5,520 nucleotides of DNA. Source: Caldifarciminota bacterium (GTDB lineage: Bacteria; WOR-3; Hydrothermia; WGAB01). Within the stretch, counting starts at the first letter, position 1. Every line of letters starts with the position of its first letter. Both the position numbers and the translations under genes were made by a program. The notes beneath the pieces are model-generated. The model saw only the letters and a program-made list of their open reading frames with translations, made no database searches and had not been told where the DNA came from. The stretch is from positions 1 through 5,520 of the forward strand of contig WGAB01000118.1 of assembly GCA_015489295.1 (NCBI GenBank), read 5' to 3'. This document shows positions 1 to 5,520 of the stretch, piece after piece.

Positions 1-323
1 AAGGAAGTGCCCGTGGCCTCAAGGTCCAGGAACACCACGTCCTGAAGGTCCAGAGGAGCCGGATATTGGCCCAGGGTGAGGAGTTCTGCGTGTTCCAGGA
101 ACCGGGCCGGCACCGGAAACCGGTGTTCCAGCACCAGCAGGCGGCCACCGGCCGTTGGTACTGCGCCCAGGCGATGGGCCAGTCGTTCCGGGCTCCGGAG
201 CCACGGGCGGCCCAGGTACCGCCTCAGCCGGGCCACCGAGGCTGGCTCGGCTTCAGGCTCCGGCCCTGCCTGCTGAAGCCGTTGCAGGCGCCGGCGAAGG
301 GCTTGGGGATCCAGGCGCTTCAC
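1..323 (-). CDS. YprB-type RNase H-like (DEDD) exonuclease domain protein, N-terminal part, cut by window edge
   Basis: The first 107 codons can be read before the window edge. The GTG start at 323-321 overlaps the TGA stop of the upstream barrel gene (GTGA, 4 bases), so translation is probably coupled. The N-terminus (VKRLDPQALRRRLQRLQQ) is basic and helical. A stretch around residues 59-80 (GGRLLVLEHRFPVP) follows, and at residues 97-107 comes VFLDLEATGTS. This matches motif I (DxE) of DnaQ/RNase H-like 3'-5' exonucleases, with D100 and E102 as the expected metal ligands. A leader of about 100 residues before the FLD(L/I)ET/ATG motif fits the YprB / RNase_H_2 family rather than DnaQ, which begins almost at this motif. 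No signal peptide is seen, so it is probably cytoplasmic. The remaining catalytic motifs lie outside the window. Substrate and role are unknown. The product class is fairly sure; the subfamily is inferred. Confidence 0.82.
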   Translation of the reverse strand, partial: MKRLDPQALRRRLQRLQQAGPEPEAEPASVARLRRYLGRPWLRSPERLAHRLGAVPTAGGRLLVLEHRFPVPARFLEHAELLTLGQYPAPLDLQDVVFLDLEATGTS

Positions 324-1111
324 CGTCGATACCCCACGGATACCGCGTACACCGCCCCCATGGGAAACACGTTGCGACCGGAAAAGTCGAAGGACCAGCG
401 ACCGTTGGTGAGTCCCATCCCGAGGGTCAGGTACTTCTCATCCACCCCGAGGCGCAGGGCGAACCCGCGGGTAAACCAGGCTTCCACGCCTACCCGATAC
501 AGGGCCTGGCCGTTCCAGTTCACATAGGCAGCGCTCCAGGTGACATTCCGGGGCAGGCGCCAGGCCAGCGCCAGGATCGTGCGGCGGGCCAGGGGCTCTG
601 AGGCCTGGACCAGGCGCACCCGTGCACCTCCCAGGTTTTCCAGGTGCAACCCTACGGCGGCGTTGCCCCAGTGGGCCAGTACGCCAGCGTCCAGCACCGG
701 CGTCCCTCCGGCCCAGGTTTCGCCGCTGTCGCGGGCCGACACCTGGAACCAGCGGGTGCGCAGGCCAAACTGAAGCCTCCGGAACTGGATCGCTGCGGCG
801 GCCAGCAGATGGGTTTCGGCGTAGACGCCTGAGACCGCCTTTTGCCATCCACCTACTCCTACGGCCCACCGGCGGCGCCCGAAGGCGGTGCCCACCTGCA
901 GGGTCCTCAGGTCTCCCACCTCGTACCAGCCCTGGTACCCGGCCACCACCGAAAGGGGTGAGGCACCAGGCAGGGCTGCAGGATTCCCGAAGAGGGCTTC
1001 GGCACCGGAAACCGCCGCCACAGGGGCGAAGCCACCGGCCTCAAGCCGGGCAGTAGGTTCCAGGTTGCCAAGGGTGATCACAGCGGGCAACACGAGCATC
1101 CAGAGTGTCAT
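320..1111 (-). CDS. PorV/PorQ-like (FadL-superfamily) outer-membrane beta-barrel protein
   Basis: This 263-residue protein has a short hydrophobic N-terminus (residues 3-15) that probably acts as a signal peptide, although it lacks the usual basic residues. It then has the signature opening of PorV/PorQ-type barrels: a Gly/Ala-rich segment leading to ALFGNPAAL (residues 39-47), comparable to the family's 'A.y.NPAgL'. The rest alternates short beta-strand-like stretches with Gly and aromatic residues. Examples are 140-160 (DAGVLAHWGN then GLHLENLG) and 205-236 (YRVGVEAWF, ALRLGVDEKY, GMGLTNG). It ends VSVGYRR, a typical closing strand. In Bacteroidetes, PorV is part of the type IX secretion system. 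Many FCB-group paralogues are uncharacterised, and at 263 residues this is on the short side. The ATG overlaps the TGA of the TPR lipoprotein gene (ATGA) and has a strong ribosome site, so the start is well supported. No closer function can be assigned. Confidence 0.72.
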   Translation of the reverse strand: MTLWMLVLPAVITLGNLEPTARLEAGGFAPVAAVSGAEALFGNPAALPGASPLSVVAGYQGWYEVGDLRTLQVGTAFGRRRWAVGVGGWQKAVSGVYAETHLLAAAAIQFRRLQFGLRTRWFQVSARDSGETWAGGTPVLDAGVLAHWGNAAVGLHLENLGGARVRLVQASEPLARRTILALAWRLPRNVTWSAAYVNWNGQALYRVGVEAWFTRGFALRLGVDEKYLTLGMGLTNGRWSFDFSGRNVFPMGAVYAVSVGYRR

Positions 1112-2451
1112 GGGGATACCTCCTGGGTGGAGGCCAGGGAAGCGAACCGGCGCTGCGCCTCCCGGGCGTACAGGGTGTTGCCAAACTCCTCCTGGAGTCT
1201 GTGGAAATACTTGCGAGCCGAGTCCTCGTTCGGCTGGACTTCGGTGTACAGGTACACCAGGGTGTAAAGGGCCTTCGGCGCGTATTCGCTTTTGGGGAAG
1301 TCCTGGAGCAGGGTTTTGAGCACCTGCTCGGCCTCCTCGTGCCGCTGCAGTTCAAAGAGGTAGAGTTCGGCGATCCGGTAAAGGTCCAGGGCTGTCCGGG
1401 TGCTATCAATGGACTGCAACTCGGAGAGGGCCAGCATCCGGCGGCGGGCCTCCTCCCGGAACGGGGTAGCCACGCCTCCCTGGGACGCCTCGCGATACTG
1501 GTCATAGGCGGCTTTGAGGCTATCGCGGGCCTCCAGGAGCAGGCCCAGGCGGTACCGGGCCTCCACGCCGGCCTCCTGGCGGCGCGCCTGCCGGGCGACC
1601 TGTTCCAGGGTGGTGCGGGCCTTTGCCGTGTCCCCCTGGGCCAGATGGATGCGGGCCAGCAGCACGTCCCGACGGGCCACATCGCGGTCGGCGGGCGGAA
1701 GGTCCAGGCCCTCCAGGATCTCCCGGGCCCGGTCCAGGTTGCCGAGGTTCAATTCAGCCTCGGCCAGGAGCAATCGGGCCGTTTTTTCCTCCTCACGGGT
1801 GGTGTACAGGGTGAGGTATTCCTCCAGGTACCGCACTGTTTGCTCGTACTTCTGGGCTTCAAAGGCCGCCCGGGCGGCCTCCAGGAGTGCCGGTTTCCGC
1901 CAGCGGCTCTTGGGGTACTTTTTGAAAAACTCCTCAAACCGCTGCAGGGCCTCGGCGTACTGACCCTCCTTCGCGAAGGTCTGGGCCAGCAAAAAGGCGG
2001 CCTCCTCGGCCTGGTCGCCGCCCTCCTGCAGGGCCCGGGTCAGATACTCCCGGGCGAGGGTGTAGTCGCCGTCCCTCAGCGCCAGGCGGCCGAGCTCCAG
2101 GTTGATGTGGAACCGCTGGGCTTCCTTCGGGTAGTAAGTGGCCAGTTCCTCAAACTTCCGGCGGGCCTTCTCGCGCTCGTCCATGCGGGAAAAGGCCACG
2201 GCCATGATGTACAGGGCCTCGGGCACATACTTGGACCGGGGATGGAATTTCACGATCTTTGCCGCCTTTTCGGCAGCCTGCTGGTAATACTGGCGCGCCT
2301 GGGCGGTGAGTCGCTGGTTCTTCCGGTACTCGATTTCGGCCATACGGAAGTACCGCTGGGCGTTGTACACCGTGTTGAAGTACAGGCACCCGGCCAGCAG
2401 CAGAAGGCCCGGCACAAGCCACCGAAACCGACGCATCACGGCCGATAGCAT
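1108..2451 (-). CDS. Tetratricopeptide-repeat outer-membrane lipoprotein
   Basis: This is a 447-residue lipoprotein. After a short basic N-terminus (RRFRW) and a hydrophobic run comes a clean lipobox, LAGC, with the acylated Cys at residue 22. Residue +2 is Leu rather than Asp, which by the E. coli rule favours the outer membrane. The mature start (LYFNTVYNAQRYF) resembles TPR lipoproteins of FCB-group and candidate-phylum bacteria. The rest is helical with about eight or nine TPR-like units, near 78-108, 114-145, 149-181, 187-219, 224-250, 262-290, 297-324, 357-387 and 391-424. Several end in the YPKS/FPKS turn typical of BamD and YbgF/CpoB-type repeats. Likely role: periplasmic scaffold for an envelope complex. 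Its coupling to a PorV-like barrel recalls SprE/PorW of type IX secretion, but it could equally be BamD-like. The ATG at 2451 has only a weak ribosome site; an in-frame ATG at 2436 (Met6) would give a more usual 16-residue signal before the Cys. Confidence 0.85.
   Translation of the reverse strand: MLSAVMRRFRWLVPGLLLLAGCLYFNTVYNAQRYFRMAEIEYRKNQRLTAQARQYYQQAAEKAAKIVKFHPRSKYVPEALYIMAVAFSRMDEREKARRKFEELATYYPKEAQRFHINLELGRLALRDGDYTLAREYLTRALQEGGDQAEEAAFLLAQTFAKEGQYAEALQRFEEFFKKYPKSRWRKPALLEAARAAFEAQKYEQTVRYLEEYLTLYTTREEEKTARLLLAEAELNLGNLDRAREILEGLDLPPADRDVARRDVLLARIHLAQGDTAKARTTLEQVARQARRQEAGVEARYRLGLLLEARDSLKAAYDQYREASQGGVATPFREEARRRMLALSELQSIDSTRTALDLYRIAELYLFELQRHEEAEQVLKTLLQDFPKSEYAPKALYTLVYLYTEVQPNEDSARKYFHRLQEEFGNTLYAREAQRRFASLASTQEVSP
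1118..1124 (-). promoter_or_regulatory. Strong Shine-Dalgarno (AGGAGGT) for the barrel gene
   Basis: On the minus strand AGGAGGT lies 6 bases before the ATG at 1111-1109, inside the last codons of the TPR lipoprotein gene. With the ATGA overlap it fixes the start of the barrel gene and indicates that the two are co-translated. Confidence 0.85.
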
Positions 2452-2473
2452 ACAGGCAGCCTGAAAACAAGGG

Positions 2474-2487
2474 AAGGGCAGGCCCTT
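2474..2487. repeat. Short palindrome in the divergent intergenic region
   Basis: AAGGGC-AG-GCCCTT is a perfect 6+6 inverted repeat with a 2-base centre. It lies about 22 bases before the TPR lipoprotein ATG and 12 bases upstream of the -35 box of the rightward promoter. It could be an operator shared by both directions, but short GC-rich palindromes arise easily by chance. Confidence 0.3.
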
Positions 2488-2499
2488 ACGGCTCTAAAC

Positions 2500-2528
2500 T
2501 TGACAAAGGAAGTCGGGCGAAGCATACT
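2500..2528 (+). promoter_or_regulatory. Sigma70-type promoter for the CxxCH secreted protein gene
   Basis: A perfect -35 box TTGACA (2500-2505) is followed, after exactly 17 bases, by CATACT (2523-2528), which matches four of six -10 positions. Transcription would begin near 2535, giving a leader of about 20 bases that still holds the ribosome site at 2544-2552. A 10-bp palindrome, CTTGCGCAAG (2527-2536), overlaps the end of the -10 box and the expected start point and could be an operator. I found no equally good promoter for the minus-strand operon in the same intergenic region. Confidence 0.65.
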
Positions 2529-2543
2529 TGCGCAAGACCGGTG

Positions 2544-2552
2544 AAGGAGGTG
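2544..2552 (+). promoter_or_regulatory. Strong Shine-Dalgarno (AAGGAGGTG)
   Basis: AAGGAGGTG is a near-complete complement of the 16S rRNA 3' end and sits 4 bases (6 from the AGGAGG core) before the ATG at 2557. It fixes this start and suggests high translation of the secreted protein. Confidence 0.85.
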
Positions 2553-2556
2553 TCCT

Positions 2557-3417
2557 ATGATTCAAAAATGGTGGACCCGTAGCGTGGTCGGACTTTTGGC
2601 CGCTGGTGCCTTGATGGCGTATTCCAGCGGCCCGCCCGATGGCTATGCCGGCGACCCACCCGCCATGAACAACTGCACCGCCTGCCACAGCACCTTCCCC
2701 GTAAACTCCGGCGACGGCACCCTGAGCCTCGTGGGCCTGCCCGAAACCTATGTGCCCGAAAGCACCTATACCTTCCAGGTTACCCTGCAAGACCCTGGCC
2801 AGAGCCGCTGGGGCTTTGAACTTACGGTGATCGACGGTGCCGGCAACCAGGCCGGCGTACTGGAAGCCGTAGACGGCACCGTGCAGATCTCCGAAGGCCC
2901 GGGCAACCAGCGGGACTATGCCAAGCAAACCAGCAGCGGCACCTTTAACGGCCAACCCTCGGCCACCTGGACCCTCCGCTGGACCGCGCCGCCGGCCGGC
3001 ACCGGCCCGGTGACCTTCTATGTGGCCGGTAACGCGGCCAACGGCAACTTCTCTACCTCCGGCGATTACATTTACACCACCACCCTGTCCTCGGCACCGG
3101 TCGCTGTAGAAGAAGAGAACTCCTCGCCGCGCCAGGGTGCCCTCCCCTACCGGCTGTACCCCAATCCCCTTCACGCTCCGCAAACGGTCCAGATCCAGGG
3201 GGTCCCGGGATCGAGGGGCCCGGTCCAGGCCCTGGTTCTCGATTCCTCGGGCCGTCTGGCCACCCTGCTCACCCTGGAAGCCTCGGGTTCCGGGATGGCT
3301 CAGGGATACTGGAGCGGCAAGGACCTGGAGAACCGGCCCCTGAAGGCCGGCACCTACTGGCTCCACATTCCGCAGGGCTCGAAACCCGTCACCTTACCCC
3401 TTCTCTGGCTTCCGTAG
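2557..3417 (+). CDS. Secreted protein with CxxCH motif, Reelin-like/choice-of-anchor V domain and YPNP (type IX-like) C-terminal domain
   Basis: This 286-residue protein has four parts. Residues 1-22 form a signal peptide (K4, R8, then a hydrophobic core). Residues 38-46 contain NNCTACHST, a CxxCH motif (C40, C43, H44) of the kind that binds heme c. Residues about 50-178 form a beta-rich domain with the marks of the choice-of-anchor V / Reelin-like family: LPETYVPESTYTFQVTLQDP, RWGFELT, GNQAG, WTLRWTAPPAGTG, VTFYVAGNAANGN and TSGDYIYTTTL. An acidic linker (EEEN) follows. Residues 198-286 begin YRLYPNP and contain VLDSSGRL and LKAGTYWLHI, the pattern of type IX/FlgD-like C-terminal domains. 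The C-terminus is LLWLP, not the basic-ended strand common in proven type IX cargo. Likely exported and surface-associated; a redox role is possible but unproven. It is a single-gene unit with its own promoter and terminator, divergent from the lipoprotein/barrel operon. Confidence 0.83.
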   Translation: MIQKWWTRSVVGLLAAGALMAYSSGPPDGYAGDPPAMNNCTACHSTFPVNSGDGTLSLVGLPETYVPESTYTFQVTLQDPGQSRWGFELTVIDGAGNQAGVLEAVDGTVQISEGPGNQRDYAKQTSSGTFNGQPSATWTLRWTAPPAGTGPVTFYVAGNAANGNFSTSGDYIYTTTLSSAPVAVEEENSSPRQGALPYRLYPNPLHAPQTVQIQGVPGSRGPVQALVLDSSGRLATLLTLEASGSGMAQGYWSGKDLENRPLKAGTYWLHIPQGSKPVTLPLLWLP

Positions 3418-3441
3418 CCCCTACCTCCTTTTGATCCTAAC

Positions 3442-3476
3442 CCGTTGCCGGAGCGTGGCTCCGGCAACGGCTTTTT
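3442..3476 (+). terminator. Intrinsic (rho-independent) terminator
   Basis: A perfect 13-bp GC-rich stem, CCGTTGCCGGAGC (3442-3454) with GCTCCGGCAACGG (3458-3470), closes a GTG loop. One C and then five T (3472-3476) follow. It starts 24 bases after the TAG of the secreted-protein gene and ends 40 bases before the rseP-like start, so it separates the two transcription units. Confidence 0.93.
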
Positions 3477-3505
3477 ATAGCGTTTTGTCGGGAAACGCTA
3501 TAAAA
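3473..3505. repeat. Perfect 13-bp inverted repeat in the rseP leader (possible operator)
   Basis: TTTTATAGCGTTT (3473-3485) and AAACGCTATAAAA (3493-3505) are exact reverse complements around a 7-base centre (TGTCGGG). The left arm shares the T-tract of the preceding terminator. The right arm ends 11 bases before the ATG of the rseP-like gene. Because the sequence is AT-rich at its ends and carries TATAAA in both orientations, it could be a repressor or activator site over a promoter, or a second hairpin in any read-through transcript. The symmetry is directly visible; the function is inferred. Confidence 0.8.
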
Positions 3506-3506
3506 T
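3474..3506 (+). promoter_or_regulatory. Candidate weak promoter for the rseP-like gene
   Basis: TATAAA (3499-3504) matches five of six -10 positions and lies just before the gene. The best -35 candidate, TTTATA (3474-3479), matches four of six but at a long 19-base spacing. Transcription from it would start near 3511, leaving a leader of only about 6 bases. A promoter is needed here because a strong terminator lies immediately upstream, but these exact boxes are uncertain. Confidence 0.35.
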
Positions 3507-3516
3507 CCCCGAATCT

Positions 3517-4785
3517 ATGACGGTCCTCCTCACCCTGATCGTGCTCAGCGTGTTGATCCTGATCCACGAGGCCGGCCACTTCCTCGCTGCCCGCGCTCTC
3601 GGCATCCGTGTGCTCACCTTTTCCCTGGGCTTCGGGCCTGAACTCGTGGCCCGGGAATGGAAGGGCACTCGCTTCGCCCTTTCCGCCATCCCCTTTGGCG
3701 GCTATGTCCGCATGAAGGGCGACGACCCGGAGAACCTGACCCACGAACCCGACGAGTTTCTGAGCCGCCCGGTACACCAGCGGTTTCTGGTGGTGTTCGC
3801 CGGTCCCCTGGCCAACCTGCTCCTGGGCTTCGTCATCTTCGCCTTCATCTACACCACCCAGGGGGTTTCCACCATCCCCGGCACCACCGTGTACCAGGTA
3901 GAACCCGATACGCCGGCCGATTCCGCTGGCCTCCGGCCCGGCGACCAGATCCTCGCGGTGGACGAGGTTCCGGTCTCCAACTGGTGGGACCTGGACACCC
4001 ATCTCTCCCGGCCGGGTCCTCACCGCCTCCAGGTGCTCCGCGGGGGCGACACTCTGGTACTCAACTTCCGTACGCCACCGCAGGGCCCCTACGGCATCGT
4101 TCCCTTGATTCCCCCGGTGGTGGCCCGGGTGGTGGCTGGCGGTACCGCCGCAGCCGCGGGCCTTCAGCCCGGCGACCGGATCCTGCGGATCGATACCCTG
4201 CCGGTACGGGCCTGGGACGACCTGGTCCGCATCATCTCCGGGCATCCAGGCGATACCCTTACCCTCTGGATTCTTCGGCAGGCCGACACCCTGCAGGTGC
4301 GGGTGCCCGTGGCTCCGGTGGTGGAAGCCACCGGCGACACCGTGGGCCGGATCGGCATCCTGGCCCCCACCGAACGCCTGCACCTCAGTCCCGGCCAGGC
4401 CCTGAGCCTGGCACTCCGCAAAACCTGGGAATCCGTGGCCCTGACCTACGAGGTGCTGTTCCGCCTGATCACCGGCCGGGCCTCCCTGAAGACCATCGGC
4501 GGCCCGGTGATGATCGGCAAACTCGTGGGGGAATCCGCGGCTATGGGCTGGATCCAGCTGCTCATCCTCATGGCCCTGATCTCGGTGAACCTGGGCGTCA
4601 TCAACCTGCTGCCCATCCCCGCGCTGGACGGCGGTCATATCACCGTGTACCTGGTGGAAGCCCTCCTGCGCCGGCCCCTGCCCCCCAAAGTACAGCTCCG
4701 CATCCAGCAAATCGGCTTCGCCCTGCTGATCCTGCTGATGGTCGCCATCACCCTCCTGGACCTCATGCGCATCTTCGGAGAGTGA
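3517..4785 (+). CDS. rseP: RseP-type site-2 zinc metalloprotease (M50 family) with two PDZ domains
   Basis: This 422-residue intramembrane protease is complete and close to the usual family length. The first membrane segment carries the zinc motif HEAGH (H17, E18, H21). The conserved PFGGYVRMKGDDPE follows at 59-72. A second membrane segment lies near 90-113 (with AGPLANLLLG). PDZ 1 lies at about 120-182 (AGLRPGDQILAVDEVPV) and PDZ 2 at about 200-266 (AGLQPGDRILRIDTLPV). A third segment near 346-367 leads to NLLPIPALDGGH, where D371 is the third zinc ligand, and the last segment is near 398-416. In E. coli RseP cleaves the anti-sigma factor RseA and leftover signal peptides; the local substrate is unknown. 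An in-frame TAG at 3478-3480 and no ATG, GTG or TTG in between leave 3517 as the only upstream start, yet no Shine-Dalgarno precedes it. The gene appears to lead an operon with the M16 peptidase 3 bases downstream. Confidence 0.96.
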   Translation: MTVLLTLIVLSVLILIHEAGHFLAARALGIRVLTFSLGFGPELVAREWKGTRFALSAIPFGGYVRMKGDDPENLTHEPDEFLSRPVHQRFLVVFAGPLANLLLGFVIFAFIYTTQGVSTIPGTTVYQVEPDTPADSAGLRPGDQILAVDEVPVSNWWDLDTHLSRPGPHRLQVLRGGDTLVLNFRTPPQGPYGIVPLIPPVVARVVAGGTAAAAGLQPGDRILRIDTLPVRAWDDLVRIISGHPGDTLTLWILRQADTLQVRVPVAPVVEATGDTVGRIGILAPTERLHLSPGQALSLALRKTWESVALTYEVLFRLITGRASLKTIGGPVMIGKLVGESAAMGWIQLLILMALISVNLGVINLLPIPALDGGHITVYLVEALLRRPLPPKVQLRIQQIGFALLILLMVAITLLDLMRIFGE

Positions 4786-4788
4786 GCC

Positions 4789-5520
4789 ATGGCCTACCAT
4801 CGGGTGCAACATACCGGTTTCCCCCTGCTGGTGGACCAGGACGCCCGCTTTGCGTCCGTGGCCATCGGCATCTTCTCGCGCCAGGGTTCCCGCGACGAAC
4901 ACCTGCCCGGGGTCACCCACCTGCTGGAGCACATGCTCTTCAAGCGCACCCGCCGGCGGAACAACTTTGAACTGGTCAGCGCCCTGGAGGACCGTGGGGG
5001 CTATGTGGACGCCATGACCACCCAGGACTCGCTGGGGCTCTATGCCCGGGTGCTGCCCGAAGACCTGCCCCTGGCACTGGACCTTTTGGGCGACATGGCA
5101 TCCCAGCCTGTGTTTACCACCGACGACCTGGAGCGCGAGCGCCAGGTGGTGCTGGAGGAACTGGCCAGCGTTCAGGAAACCCCCGACGACCTGGTGTTTC
5201 GCCTGCTCTTCGAGGCCCTGTTTCCCGGGCATCCCATGGGCCGCGAGATCCTGGGCACCGAGGAGAGCCTGCACCGGATCACCCCCGCCGACCTGTACCG
5301 CCGGTGGCGGGAGGTATTTGCCCGGTCCCAGGTAATCCTCGTGGCCGCCGGTCCGGTGGATCCCGAACAACTGGCCCACCTGGCCGACCGGTACCTGGCC
5401 CTGCCTGCGGCCACCGCCAGGCTGGATACCACGCCCCTGCCCCCTCCCCTCCCCTGGCGGCTGCACCGGGAACCGCGGCTCCAGCAACTGCAGATCGCCT
5501 TGGGCCTGCGGGTTCCGTCC
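4789..5520 (+). CDS. M16-family (pitrilysin/processing-peptidase-like) zinc peptidase, N-terminal part, cut by window edge
   Basis: The reading frame is open for 244 codons to the window end, roughly the first half of a usual 410-430 residue M16 protein. The inverted zinc motif HLLEH (H44, E47, H48) sits in GVTHLLEHMLFKRT. The distal glutamate is expected at E124 in ERERQVVLEELASVQETPDD, 76 residues after H48, as in the mitochondrial processing peptidase beta type. Other family marks are GSRDE (33-37), NNFELVSALEDRGGYVDAMTTQDS (58-81) and FPGHPMGREILGT (145-157). All catalytic residues are present, so it should be active. No signal peptide is seen, so it is likely cytoplasmic. The ATG follows the rseP stop after 3 bases, with GGAG (4777-4780) 8 bases upstream, so the pair is co-translated. 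It may finish off peptides released by the membrane protease; that link is inference. Processing-peptidase-like, PqqL-like and general oligopeptidase roles remain possible. Confidence 0.93.
   Translation, partial: MAYHRVQHTGFPLLVDQDARFASVAIGIFSRQGSRDEHLPGVTHLLEHMLFKRTRRRNNFELVSALEDRGGYVDAMTTQDSLGLYARVLPEDLPLALDLLGDMASQPVFTTDDLERERQVVLEELASVQETPDDLVFRLLFEALFPGHPMGREILGTEESLHRITPADLYRRWREVFARSQVILVAAGPVDPEQLAHLADRYLALPAATARLDTTPLPPPLPWRLHREPRLQQLQIALGLRVPS

Noticed and set aside
66..601. Overlapping plus-strand open frames at the left edge
   Set aside because: They lie opposite the exonuclease and barrel genes, have biased Pro/Arg/Gly composition, and lack a ribosome site or any recognisable domain.
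1105..2448. Full-length plus-strand open frame of 447 codons opposite the TPR lipoprotein
   Set aside because: It mirrors the real gene codon for codon. The translation is Leu/Gly/Gln-rich with no domain, signal or ribosome site, while the minus strand shows a lipobox and TPRs. It is open because the GC-rich sense gene avoids the TTA, CTA and TCA codons that would read as stops.
2496..2510. A minus-strand promoter using TTGTCA (complement of 2500-2505) for the lipoprotein operon
   Set aside because: The -35-like box is good, but no acceptable -10 box lies 16-18 bases further on, so I could not support a promoter.
2494..3366. Minus-strand open frame of 290 codons opposite the CxxCH secreted protein
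   Set aside because: Gly/Ala/Arg-rich with no motif and no ribosome site. The plus strand has a promoter, a strong ribosome site, a signal peptide, recognisable domains and a terminator.
3657..4970. Plus-strand open frame of 437 codons overlapping rseP in another frame
   Set aside because: Pro/Arg/His/Gly-rich frame-shifted reading of rseP and the M16 start, with no ribosome site. rseP has its catalytic motifs intact in its own frame.
3475..5487. Minus-strand open frame of 670 codons across rseP and the M16 gene
   Set aside because: It crosses two clear plus-strand zinc proteases and the intergenic repeat. Its product is a low-complexity Gly/Gln/His/Asp-rich string, as expected for an antisense shadow of GC-rich codons.

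Overview
The window is GC-rich and densely coding. It reads like a chromosomal stretch from a double-membraned (diderm) bacterium. The evidence is a lipoprotein with a clean lipobox, a PorV/FadL-like outer-membrane barrel, and a secreted protein with a YPNP-type C-terminal domain. The lipoprotein's start after the Cys (LYFNTVYNAQ), the PorV-like barrel and the YPNP tail together suggest the wider FCB group (Bacteroidetes/Ignavibacteria/Calditrichaeota/KSB1-like lineages, or candidate phyla such as Zixibacteria or WOR-3). That placement is inference from protein style; no marker gene here fixes the taxon.

Left block (1-2451, minus strand): three genes form one translationally coupled operon, read right to left. 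First is a TPR lipoprotein (2451-1108). Second is a PorV/PorQ-like barrel (1111-320), joined by an ATGA overlap with a strong Shine-Dalgarno inside the end of the first gene. Third is the start of a YprB-type RNase H-like exonuclease (323 to the window edge), joined by a GTGA overlap. This third gene starts with GTG and is cut by the edge, so a simple ATG-based ORF search misses it.

Centre (2452-2556): a 105-base divergent intergenic region with a good sigma70-type promoter (TTGACA, 17-base spacer, CATACT) facing right, plus two short palindromes. It drives a secreted protein (2557-3417) with a signal peptide, a CxxCH motif, a Reelin-like/choice-of-anchor V domain and a YPNP C-terminal domain. 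A strong intrinsic terminator (3442-3476) follows.

Right block (3517-5520, plus strand): a complete RseP-type site-2 zinc metalloprotease with two PDZ domains. Three bases later comes the first 244 residues of an M16 (pitrilysin-family) zinc peptidase, cut by the window end. Between the terminator and the rseP start lies a perfect 13-bp inverted repeat with a 7-base centre. It shares the terminator's T-tract and holds the only -10-like sequence near rseP.

Overall theme: cell-envelope assembly and proteostasis. The left operon and the central gene may be linked through type IX-like secretion (lipoprotein and barrel on one side, a cargo-like protein on the other), but that link is a hypothesis. 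I see no mobile element, CRISPR array, tRNA or rRNA. Most genes are recognisable family members; the least explained parts are the rseP leader and the central heme-motif protein.
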